This document shows positions 30,122 to 36,530 of a stretch of DNA of 36,530 nt, piece after piece (position 1 is the stretch's first letter; each line of letters starts with the position of its first letter). The position numbers and the translations under genes are program-made. Location: positions 1 through 36,530 of the forward strand of contig NZ_JAIQZJ010000029.1 in the NCBI RefSeq assembly GCF_020073815.1, in the 5' to 3' direction. This DNA comes from Nocardioides mangrovi (GTDB taxonomy: Bacteria > Actinomycetota > Actinomycetes > Propionibacteriales > Nocardioidaceae). The notes under the pieces were generated by a model that ran no database searches, had not been told where the DNA came from, and saw only the letters and a list, made by a program, of their open reading frames with translations.

Positions 30122-32671
30122 TCAGGCCGCGGCCGGTCGGTCCACCCACCGGTCCAGCGCGGCGCTCACCGCGGTGCGGGAGATCGGCTTCGAGACGTAG
30201 TCGTCCATGCCCGCCTCCAGGCATCGCTCCCGGTCGCCGTCGATGGCGCTCGCGGTCATCGCGATCACCGGCGTACGGCGGCCGCCCGCCTCGCGGCGCC
30301 GGATCTCCCGGGTCGCGGCGAAGCCGTCCATGACCGGCATCTGCACGTCCATGAAGACCAGGTCGTAGTCGCGGACCGCCATCGCGGCGAGACCGGCGGC
30401 GCCGTCCTCGGCGAGGTCGACCTCGTAGCCCAGCGCCCGGACAATGCCCTCGGCGACGAGCTGGTTGATCTCGCCGTCCTCGACGACGAGCACCCGGCCT
30501 CGGTCACTCACCGGCTCGGTGCGCGTCTCCGCGGTCTCGGCCACGGGCTCTGCGGCGGGTGCGTCGAGGGCCGCGGAGGTCAGGCGGAGCAGGGTGCTGC
30601 GCAGTCGGGAGAGGGGCACCGGCTTGGTGTGCAGCGCGTCGAAGCCGGCTGCGACGGCCTCGGCCGGACCGACCGCCGGGCTCGAGGTCAGCAGCACCAG
30701 CGCGAGATCGTCGAGCTCGGGCGCGGCGCCGATCAGGCGGGCCAGGTCGAGGCCGTTCATGTCGGGCATGCAGAGGTCGAGGAGACCCACGTCGTACGGC
30801 GTGCCCGCGGCCACGGCCTCGCCGAGCGCGGCCAGGGCGGCCGGGCCGCTCTCGACGGCGTGCACCGTCATGCCCCAGGCGCTCAGCTGGCCCTCGAGGA
30901 TCATCCGGTTGGTCGCGTTGTCGTCGACGACCAGCGCCCGCCGGCCCGTGAGCGCGCCGGCGGACGAGGTGCTCTCGACCGCCGGCGCGGCCACGATCCC
31001 GAGCGGGACGGAGAACCAGAACGTGCTGCCGCGGCCGAGCTCGCTCTCGACGCCGATCGCGCCGCCCATCGCGTCGACGAGCTGGCGGCAGATCGCGAGG
31101 CCCAGGCCGGTGCCGCCGTACCGACGGGTCGTCGAGGAGTCGGCCTGGGAGAAGGGGTCGAAGAGCCGGGCGCAGTCGTCGGGGTCGATGCCGATGCCCG
31201 TGTCGGTGACCTCGAAGCGCACGGTGACGCTCTCGGAGGTGCCGCCGGTGAGGGACGCGCGGATCACGACCTCGCCGGACCCGGTGAACTTCACCGCGTT
31301 GCCGGCCAGGTTGAGCAGGACCTGGCGCAGCCGGGCCGGGTCTCCGCGCAGTCGTGCGGGGAGTGAGGGGGAGCAGGACGCGAGCAGCTCGAGGCTGCGC
31401 TCGCCGGCCGGCTCGGCCATCAGCTCGGCGACCTCCTCGACCATCCGGACCGGGTCGAAGTCGATGGACTCCAGGTCGAGGTGCCCGGCCTCGACCTTCG
31501 AGAAGTCGAGGATGTCGTTGATGATCGCGAGCAGCGCGTCGCCGGCCGTACGCACCCCGTCGGCGTAGGTGCGCTGCCGCTCGTCGAGCTCGGTGCCGAG
31601 CAGCAGACCGGTGAGGCCGAGGACGCCGTTCATCGGGGTCCGGATCTCGTGGCTCATCGTCGCGAGGAACTCCGACTTGGCGCGGGAGCCGGCCAGGGCG
31701 GCGTCGCGGGCGGCCGCGAGCTCCGCGCGCGCCTCGCTCTCGGAGCGCAGCAGGCGGAGGGTGCGGACGAAGGTGAGGACGGTCAGGACCAGGGTCCCGA
31801 GCAGCAGGGTGCTCGGGTCGACGGTGAGGTCGAGTGCGACGGCGAGCTGCCACACGGTGGTCGGGACGAGCAGCGGGACGACCGCGATGAAGAGCTTGCC
31901 GTGCATCCGGCGGTGCTCGGGGTCGAGCGGGGCTGCGGCGAGGGGCGGCTCCGGCACCCGGAGGGCCGCCGTCGCCAGGAACATCGAGGCGAGCATCCAC
32001 CCGACCTCGTTGACCGGCGAGGCCGTGCCCTCGATCGCGAGGACGTAGTAGCTCAGGTCGGCGCCGATCCAGCACCAGAGGCCGAGCGCGAGGAAGGGGC
32101 CGACGGCGCGGCGGGTGCGGGGGTGGGCGAGGGCGCGCAGCGCCAGCCCGATCAGCAGGGCGTCGAGCACCGGGTAGGCGATCCAGGCGACGCGCGCGAA
32201 CTCGCCGGTGGTGTCCTCGGCCGCCAGCTGGTCGATGGTGAAGGTCCAGACCACCAGGATGCTGACCGCGCCGAGGGTGATCACGTCGAGCAGGGCGTCC
32301 GGCGCGAAGCGGCGATCGCCCCGGCGGGCGACCGTCATGACCACCAGCGACCCCACCAGCGCGGCGTACCCGAGGAAGTACGGCGTGTCCGCCACGCTCC
32401 GGTCGGCGTCGCCGGTCATCCATGCGTGCGCCATCACGGCGACGTCGCCGATCGCGGCCAGCGTGATGCTGGCGGTGAGCAGCGCGGGCACGAGGCGTCG
32501 CCCGCGCGGTGCGCCGAGCGCGCCGACCCAGGCGAGGGCCGCAGGGACGGTGTCGCCGACGAGGAAGGTGGCGTTGCCGAGCCGGTCGGGCCCGACGAGG
32601 TGGAGCGCGAGGACCACGACCTCGAGGGCCCAGAGGCAGCGCACGAGGGCGGAGCGTCGACTCGATGCCAC
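30122..32671 (-). CDS. Hybrid sensor histidine kinase with two receiver domains
   Basis: An 849-residue membrane kinase. The N-terminal 305 residues hold about 9 transmembrane helices with no recognisable sensor fold, then a short coiled linker (ESEARAELAAARDAALAGSR), HisKA with the phospho-acceptor His341 (FLATMSHEIRTPMNGVLG), HATPase (N-box NLAGNAVKF 454-462, DTGIGI 490-495, G2 YGGTGLGLAI 518-527), and two receivers: Rec1 with Asp632 and Lys683, Rec2 with Asp775 and Lys828. No HPt domain follows, so phosphotransfer must use an outside HPt or Rec2 may act as a sink. GTG 32671 follows GAAGGAGG at good spacing. No partner response regulator is adjacent. The architecture is common in proteobacteria but less so in actinobacteria. 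Confidence 0.93.
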   Translation of the reverse strand: MASSRRSALVRCLWALEVVVLALHLVGPDRLGNATFLVGDTVPAALAWVGALGAPRGRRLVPALLTASITLAAIGDVAVMAHAWMTGDADRSVADTPYFLGYAALVGSLVVMTVARRGDRRFAPDALLDVITLGAVSILVVWTFTIDQLAAEDTTGEFARVAWIAYPVLDALLIGLALRALAHPRTRRAVGPFLALGLWCWIGADLSYYVLAIEGTASPVNEVGWMLASMFLATAALRVPEPPLAAAPLDPEHRRMHGKLFIAVVPLLVPTTVWQLAVALDLTVDPSTLLLGTLVLTVLTFVRTLRLLRSESEARAELAAARDAALAGSRAKSEFLATMSHEIRTPMNGVLGLTGLLLGTELDERQRTYADGVRTAGDALLAIINDILDFSKVEAGHLDLESIDFDPVRMVEEVAELMAEPAGERSLELLASCSPSLPARLRGDPARLRQVLLNLAGNAVKFTGSGEVVIRASLTGGTSESVTVRFEVTDTGIGIDPDDCARLFDPFSQADSSTTRRYGGTGLGLAICRQLVDAMGGAIGVESELGRGSTFWFSVPLGIVAAPAVESTSSAGALTGRRALVVDDNATNRMILEGQLSAWGMTVHAVESGPAALAALGEAVAAGTPYDVGLLDLCMPDMNGLDLARLIGAAPELDDLALVLLTSSPAVGPAEAVAAGFDALHTKPVPLSRLRSTLLRLTSAALDAPAAEPVAETAETRTEPVSDRGRVLVVEDGEINQLVAEGIVRALGYEVDLAEDGAAGLAAMAVRDYDLVFMDVQMPVMDGFAATREIRRREAGGRRTPVIAMTASAIDGDRERCLEAGMDDYVSKPISRTAVSAALDRWVDRPAAA

Positions 32672-32796
32672 GGGCGCCTCCTTCGTCCTCCCCCAAGGCC
32701 GTCGAGTGCCCATCGGCAGGCCGGGTCGGGACCTGCGAAATGACCGGTGGGTAACCTCCGTCACCTTGGACGACTCCGGCGTGCGAGGATCCCGCC

Positions 32797-34452
32797 GTGG
32801 ACACCACTGACGTGATCATCGTCGGCGCCGGCCTGGCCGGTCTGACCGCCGCGGCCGAGGTCGCCGACGCGGGCAAGCGGGTCGTGCTCGTCGACCAGGA
32901 GGGCGAGCAGTCCCTCGGCGGGCAGGCCTTCTGGAGCCTGGGCGGCCTCTTCTTCGTCGACAGCCCCGAGCAGCGCCGGATGGGTATCAAGGACTCCCGG
33001 GAGCTCGCGCTCCAGGACTGGCTGGGCAGCGCGCAGTTCGACCGCGAGGAGGACCGGTGGCCGCGCCGCTGGGCCGAGGCGTACGTCGACTTCGCCGCGG
33101 GGGAGAAGCGCTCCTGGCTGCGCGAGATGGGCCACCGGGTCTTCCCGATCGTCGGCTGGGCCGAGCGCGGCGACGGTCGCGCGGACGGCCACGGCAACTC
33201 CGTGCCCCGCTTCCACATCACCTGGGGCACCGGCCCCGGTGTGGTCGAGCCCTTCGAGCGCCGGGTGCGCGAGCACGCGGCAGCGGGCCGGATCCGCTTC
33301 GCCTTCCGGCACCGGGTCGACGAGATCGTGGTCGAGGGCGGCGCCGTCGTCGGCGTCCGCGGCAAGGTGCTCGAGCCGACGTCCGTGGACCGCGGCAGGG
33401 CGAGCAGCCGCGTCGAGGTCGCCGACTTCGAGCTCCGCGGCGGAGCCACGATCGTGAGCAGCGGCGGCATCGGCGGCAACCACGACCTGGTCCGCAAGAC
33501 CTGGCCCAAGCGCCTCGGTACCCCGCCGAAGTTCATGGTCGCGGGGGTGCCGGCGCACGTCGACGGCCGGATGATCGCGATCTCGGAGTCGGCCGGCGCC
33601 CGGATCATCAACCCCGACCGGATGTGGCACTACGTCGAAGGCCTGCGCAACTGGGACCCGATCTGGGACAACCACGGCATCCGGATCCTGCCCGGGCCGT
33701 CCTCGCTGTGGCTGGACGCCTCCGGCAAGCGGCTGCCGGCCCCCAACTTCCCGGGCTTCGACACCCTCGGCACGCTGACCCACCTGCGGCAGACCGGCTA
33801 CGACTACTCGTGGTTCGTGCTGACGCAGAAGATCATCGAGAAGGAGTTCGCCCTCTCCGGCTCCGAGCAGAACCCCGACCTCACCGGCAAGGACATCAAG
33901 CTGCTCCTGTCGCGGGTGAAGAAGGGGGCGCCCGGGCCGATCGAGGCGTTCAAGGAGCACGGCGAGGACTTCGTCGTCGCCGACTCGCTCACGGACCTGG
34001 TCCGCGGGATGAACGAGCTGGCCGACCCCGGCGTACCCCCGATCGTGGAGGCGGAGCTCCGCGACCTCATCGAGTCGCGCGACCGTGAGATCGACAACGC
34101 CTTCACCAAGGACGCCCAGGTCACCGCGATCCGCGGCGCCCGCAACTACCGCGGCGACAAGCTGATCCGCGTCGCCTCGCCGCACCGGCTGCTCGATCCG
34201 AAGGCCGGGCCGCTCATCGCGGTGCGCCTCAACGTGCTGACCCGCAAGACCCTCGGCGGCCTGGAGACCGACCTCGACGGCCGCTGCCTGACCTCGTCGG
34301 GCGAGCCGCTGCCGGGTCTCTACGCCGCGGGCGAGGTCAACGGCTTCGGCGGCGGCGGGATGATGGGCTACAACGCGCTCGAGGGCACGTTCCTCGGTGG
34401 CTGCCTCTTCTCCGGGCGTACGGCGGGACGGGCGGCCGCGCGGGCGGTCTGA
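32797..34452 (+). CDS. FAD-dependent dehydrogenase of the fumarate reductase/3-ketosteroid dehydrogenase type
   Basis: A 551-residue flavoprotein. The Rossmann motif VIIVGAGLAG (G10, G12, G15) with Asp33 binds FAD ADP; a long substrate domain (about 130-440) and a C-terminal FAD-closing segment (GLYAAGEVNGFGGGGMMGYN, LEGTFLGGCLFSGRTAG) complete the fold. It resembles the actinobacterial FAD-binding dehydrogenase family represented by Rv0785, with related members acting on steroid-like or fatty substrates; the catalytic Tyr pattern of KstD is not obvious, so KstD is not claimed. GTG 32797 has only a GAGGAT 6 nt upstream. No partner gene is coupled. Substrate unknown. Confidence 0.9.
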   Translation: MDTTDVIIVGAGLAGLTAAAEVADAGKRVVLVDQEGEQSLGGQAFWSLGGLFFVDSPEQRRMGIKDSRELALQDWLGSAQFDREEDRWPRRWAEAYVDFAAGEKRSWLREMGHRVFPIVGWAERGDGRADGHGNSVPRFHITWGTGPGVVEPFERRVREHAAAGRIRFAFRHRVDEIVVEGGAVVGVRGKVLEPTSVDRGRASSRVEVADFELRGGATIVSSGGIGGNHDLVRKTWPKRLGTPPKFMVAGVPAHVDGRMIAISESAGARIINPDRMWHYVEGLRNWDPIWDNHGIRILPGPSSLWLDASGKRLPAPNFPGFDTLGTLTHLRQTGYDYSWFVLTQKIIEKEFALSGSEQNPDLTGKDIKLLLSRVKKGAPGPIEAFKEHGEDFVVADSLTDLVRGMNELADPGVPPIVEAELRDLIESRDREIDNAFTKDAQVTAIRGARNYRGDKLIRVASPHRLLDPKAGPLIAVRLNVLTRKTLGGLETDLDGRCLTSSGEPLPGLYAAGEVNGFGGGGMMGYNALEGTFLGGCLFSGRTAGRAAARAV

Positions 34453-34471
34453 CGCCCGCCTGGCCGCCGGC

Positions 34472-34795
34472 TCAGTGCGCGCCGGTGAGGTTGAGGCCGA
34501 CCACGCCGAGCACGATCATCGCCAGTGACAGGCCCTTGACCCAGCCCATCGACTCGCCGAGGAAGGCGAAGCCGGCGACGGCGACCAGGGCCGTGCCCGC
34601 GCCCGCCCAGATGGCGTAGGCGACCGAGACCGGCATCGTCCGGACGATCACCGTGAGCAGCCAGATCGCGACGGCGTACCCCGACATGACCGCGATGGTC
34701 CAGGGGATGTTCGTGAAGCCCTCGGCCTTGGGGAGCAGGGCGCTGGCGGCCACCTCGACGGCGATGGCGAGAGCCAGCAGGATGCCGGCGATCAT
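34472..34795 (-). CDS. Small multidrug resistance (SMR) efflux protein
   Basis: A 107-residue four-helix transporter of the EmrE/QacE/Sug class that works as an antiparallel dimer, exchanging protons for cationic compounds or guanidinium. Glu14, the essential proton/substrate carboxylate (LAIAVEVAAS), and Trp63 (AIWAGAGTAL) are both present at EmrE numbering. GFTNIPWTIAVMSGYAVAIW and ESMGWVKGLSLAMIVLGVVG follow. ATG 34795 has GAGAGGA upstream. Its promoter (TACAGT, 34833 to 34828) is centred in the operator shared with the divergent TetR gene. Whether it exports drugs or guanidinium cannot be told. Confidence 0.93.
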   Translation of the reverse strand: MIAGILLALAIAVEVAASALLPKAEGFTNIPWTIAVMSGYAVAIWLLTVIVRTMPVSVAYAIWAGAGTALVAVAGFAFLGESMGWVKGLSLAMIVLGVVGLNLTGAH

Positions 34796-34812
34796 GATGG
34801 TTCCTCTCGGAT

Positions 34813-34844
34813 GTAGCGACTGCTACAACTGTAGCAGTCGCTAC
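34813..34844. promoter_or_regulatory. 32-bp perfect palindromic operator between the SMR and TetR genes
   Basis: Arms GTAGCGACTGCTACA and TGTAGCAGTCGCTAC of 15 bases each are perfect reverse complements around AC. Each arm itself contains GTAGC-N4-GCTAC, so the element holds two nested half-operators. It covers the SMR -10 (TACAGT, 34833 to 34828) and overlaps the TetR -10 (TACGCT, 34842-34847). It is the clearest regulatory site in the window. Confidence 0.8.
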
Positions 34845-34847
34845 GCT
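34842..34847 (+). promoter_or_regulatory. -10 element TACGCT of the TetR gene
   Basis: TACGCT ends 6 nt before GTG 34854 and overlaps the last three bases of the operator, so binding by TetR should block its own promoter. Confidence 0.6.
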
Positions 34848-34853
34848 GTCCGT

Positions 34854-35402
34854 GTGAGTCGACGGGACGAGCTGCTGGACGAGGTCACCGACCACGTCCT
34901 CGCCCACGGGCTGATCGGGCTGACGCTGCGCCCGCTCGCCGCCGCCATCGGCACCAGCGACCGGATGCTGATCTACCACTTCGGCAACCGCGACGCCCTG
35001 GTCTCCGCCGTCGTCGCCCACGCCGGTGACCGCAGCGTTGCCGCGGTCCGCGCCCTCCCGCCGGCCCGGAACGTGCGCGCCGCCGTCAACGCCCTCTGGG
35101 CGGCGTACGGCGAGGAGCCGCTCAACAGCTGCCTCGACGTCTACGTCCAGGCCGCCGCCACCGGTCTCTTCGGCAGCGAGCCCTACCTCAGCGAGGCCCG
35201 CGCCAGCAACCAGCGCTGGTCGGTCGCCCTCCAGGACTACCTGGTGCGCAGCGGCGCCCCCACCCGCCGGGTCGGCCGGATCGTCACCCTTGTCGACTCC
35301 GCCCTCTTCGGCTTCCACCTCGACCTCGCCACCGACCGCCCCGACGAGCTCGCCCGCGGCGTCGACGACCTCGCCCGCGCCGCCCAGTCCCTCGCGGGCT
35401 GA
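34854..35402 (+). CDS. TetR-family repressor of the SMR gene
   Basis: A 182-residue regulator with the TetR N-terminal helix-turn-helix (LLDEVTDHVLAHGLIGLTLR, then PLAAAIGTSDRMLIYHFGNRDALVSAVV; recognition helix around SDRMLIYHFGN) and a C-terminal ligand-binding helical domain. GTG 34854 is fixed by TACGCT 6 nt upstream; the frame is open further upstream across the operator but has no other sensible start. It should bind the 32-bp palindrome and repress both itself and the SMR exporter, with release by the exported compound. The regulation is inferred but the layout is the standard one. Confidence 0.9.
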   Translation: MSRRDELLDEVTDHVLAHGLIGLTLRPLAAAIGTSDRMLIYHFGNRDALVSAVVAHAGDRSVAAVRALPPARNVRAAVNALWAAYGEEPLNSCLDVYVQAAATGLFGSEPYLSEARASNQRWSVALQDYLVRSGAPTRRVGRIVTLVDSALFGFHLDLATDRPDELARGVDDLARAAQSLAG

Positions 35403-35419
35403 ACCACGGCTCGAGTGGT
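35403..35419 (+). terminator. Hairpin ACCAC-N7-GTGGT just after the TetR stop
   Basis: Five-base arms and a seven-base loop directly after the stop at 35402. Short, without a T-run; weak terminator candidate. Confidence 0.3.
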
Positions 35420-35424
35420 GTCGT

Positions 35425-35540
35425 CGTCCTCCCGGCGGCGCCAGGATGCGTCCTCCGCCGGTGGCGTCAAGGGTTCGCTTCGCCGCTTCGCGCCCTTGAC
35501 TCCACCGGCTCCGGACGAGTTGGCGCCTATCGGGAGGACG
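35425..35540. repeat. Imperfect 48-bp inverted repeat with 19-nt spacer
   Basis: The left arm 35425-35473 and right arm 35493-35540 are reverse complements with indels: CGTCCTCCCG pairs with CGGGAGGACG at the outer end, GGCGCCA with TGGCGCC in the middle, and CCGGTGGCGTCAAGGG with CCCTTGACTCCACCGG (one mismatch) at the inner end. The spacer is TTCGCTTCGCCGCTTCGCG. It could be a long terminator hairpin between TetR and the HNH gene or a MITE-like remnant. No coding frame is supported. Confidence 0.6.
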
Positions 35541-35584
35541 CCGCCCTGTGGTCGGGGCGCGCGGGCTTCCCGCGGGTGCCTGCT

Positions 35585-35624
35585 GGTTGAGGTGCGAGGA
35601 GCGTCAGCGGCGAGCCTCGAAACC
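35585..35624. repeat. Second palindromic element, GGTTGAGG...CCTCGAAACC
   Basis: GGTTGAGGTGCGAGG and GCCTCGAAACC form an imperfect hairpin. From memory, elements of this form are scattered between genes in Nocardioides-like genomes, often near 13E12-type genes; this cannot be tested within one window. The rest of 35541-35679 shows only short GC palindromes such as GCGGG-CTT-CCCGC at 35561-35573. Confidence 0.4.
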
Positions 35625-35679
35625 CGGTGACCCGAGAGCCCGGGTCCGGGGAAGGGTGTGAACGTCTGCCGAGGTCGGC

Positions 35680-36530
35680 TTATAAGCGTCGGTGAAAGGT
35701 GACCGAGCCTGACGGGTGGTGGTTCATGTCGTAGGAGCTGTCGTGGGCCTTCATGTGGTGCCAGTGGCAGAGCCCGATGGCGTTGGTCAGGTCGGTGGAT
35801 CCGCCTTTCGACCACTCCACGACGTGGTGGGCATGCAGGCCGGTCGTGCGGTCGCAACCGTCGGTGGCGCACTGCCCCTGCTGACGCAGGGCGATCGCGA
35901 TCCGTTGGGCCTGGGAGTGGAGCCGCTGCTCGCGGCCCAGGTCCAACACTTCGGACGTGCCGTTCATGACGACCGGGAGGATCCCGGCCTCGCACGCCAG
36001 CTGCCGGGCCAGCGCGGCGCTGATGCGGTCGCCGGTGTCGAGGATGGTGCCGGCCTGCTCGAGCCGCCCCATCAGGGAGTCTTCGCTGATCGTGACGAGG
36101 AGGGTGGCGTTGAGGCCGCCGAGCTTGGGGAGCTTGTTCTTCGGGTAGCGCATCAGGAGCTCGTAGAACGCCTGCCCCTGTGCCTCTTGCCCGGTCTGGT
36201 GGGAGGTGAGGTGGCCGGTGCCGGCGCCCTTGGTGGCGTTCTGGTGCTTGGCTGCCATGACCGCGGCCAGGATCTTCCGCAACGCGGCGCCGCCGAGGTG
36301 CGGCATCTTGAACGCGCCGTAGGTGGAGCCGTCGCCGTCGTCCCAGACCTTGAGGTACATCGCCCGCGCTGCGGCCTGTTCTTGGCGTTCGAGGATCTCG
36401 GCTTCGCGGGCGTCGGCGCCGTCGGGGTCGATGACCTCCCACAGCCGCTTCCCGAGCCGGTTCAATGCCTTGGCGTCGTGGTCGGCGGCGAGGTCGAGGA
36501 GGTGCCGCTCGGCAGTGTCCTGGTGTTCCT
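35680..36530 (-). CDS. DUF222/HNH endonuclease domain protein (13E12 repeat family), 5' end outside window
   Basis: At least 283 residues are visible and the frame stays open to the right edge, so the N-terminus is missing. The visible part is the DUF222 domain (HLLDLAADHDAKALNRLGKR, AKHQNATKGAGTGH, AFYELLMRY), then an HNH nuclease domain near the C-terminus: CATDGCDRTTGLHAHHVVEW, KGGSTDLTNAIGLCHWHHMK. The HH, Asn and HxxH-type residues and the Cys pair are intact, so it could be an active nuclease. This family (REP13E12 in mycobacteria) is multi-copy and linked to repeats; the inverted repeats at its 3' side fit. Its biological role is unsettled. Confidence 0.9.
   Translation of the reverse strand, partial: EHQDTAERHLLDLAADHDAKALNRLGKRLWEVIDPDGADAREAEILERQEQAAARAMYLKVWDDGDGSTYGAFKMPHLGGAALRKILAAVMAAKHQNATKGAGTGHLTSHQTGQEAQGQAFYELLMRYPKNKLPKLGGLNATLLVTISEDSLMGRLEQAGTILDTGDRISAALARQLACEAGILPVVMNGTSEVLDLGREQRLHSQAQRIAIALRQQGQCATDGCDRTTGLHAHHVVEWSKGGSTDLTNAIGLCHWHHMKAHDSSYDMNHHPSGSVTFHRRL

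Noticed and set aside
30504..33611. Open frame of about 1035 codons on the minus strand
   Set aside because: It is out of frame with the histidine kinase and antisense to the FAD dehydrogenase, has no domain, and is Arg/Pro-rich. Both real genes explain the DNA.
32797..34452. 3-ketosteroid dehydrogenase (KstD) as a firm call for the FAD enzyme
   Set aside because: The general FAD fold fits, but the specific KstD active-site tyrosines could not be placed, and no steroid-degradation gene is nearby.
35425..35540. tRNA, CRISPR repeat or insertion sequence end in the inverted repeat
   Set aside because: No cloverleaf, no regularly spaced repeats, no transposase and no target duplication are seen.

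Overview
The window is about 36.5 kb of very GC-rich DNA (roughly 70% G+C by eye) with dense, mostly overlapping genes, many GTG starts, F420/LLM-type and DUF4245/DUF6542/13E12-type proteins. This points to an actinobacterium, most likely in or near Nocardioidaceae (Nocardioides-like); the assignment rests on gene content and style, not on a marker gene. The backbone is a conserved actinobacterial chromosomal neighbourhood: class I fumarase, glpX, a DUF4245 protein, xseB-xseA, ispH, a DUF6542 membrane protein and ychF occur in the same relative order as Rv1098c-Rv1112 of Mycobacterium tuberculosis. Accessory blocks are slotted between these core genes.

Layout. 1-1061: N-terminal part of fumarase (minus) and a divergent DUF1707 protein. 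1058-6658: a four-gene LpqY-SugABC-like trehalose/oligosaccharide importer (minus) and a divergent MsiK-like ATPase (plus). 6688-6830: a G-run/C-run stretch that looks like a sequencing or assembly artefact over a terminator hairpin. 6842-8748: two divergent alpha/beta hydrolases. 8713-14002: a tightly coupled minus-strand operon, SLC13/ArsB-like permease, Mop-domain regulator, modA, modB, modC, glpX. 14037-19586: DUF4245, an ECF sigma/membrane protein pair, xseBA, ispH, a YciO/Sua5 protein and DUF6542. 19583-21494: rmuC and xthA. 21555-23351: an RCK-pore-RCK potassium channel. 23381-27497: an ArsR-like regulator and MFS exporter, a small membrane protein, a MOSC (mARC-like) protein and ychF. 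27507-30111: a small unknown protein, an isochorismatase-like hydrolase, an LLM oxidoreductase and a carboxylesterase. 30122-34452: a large hybrid histidine kinase and an FAD dehydrogenase. 34472-35402: an SMR efflux protein and divergent TetR regulator sharing a 32-bp palindromic operator. 35403-35679: non-coding repeats. 35680-36530: a 5'-truncated DUF222/HNH (13E12-type) endonuclease.

How it works together. The first transporter block imports a sugar, probably trehalose or a related glucoside, and MsiK may energise it or distant sugar importers. The mod operon brings in molybdate under a Mop-domain regulator; the MOSC protein is a possible molybdenum-cofactor user. IspH, XseAB, XthA, RmuC and YchF are housekeeping (isoprenoids, DNA repair, ribosome-associated ATPase). 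Two local repressor-exporter modules (ArsR-MFS and TetR-SMR) each have a clear palindrome over a promoter.

The most striking non-coding pattern is a TANNNT -10 hexamer placed 6-8 nt before the start codon of at least 14 genes, i.e. predicted leaderless transcription, often as compact divergent pairs. No tRNA, rRNA, CRISPR array, insertion sequence or intact prophage was seen.
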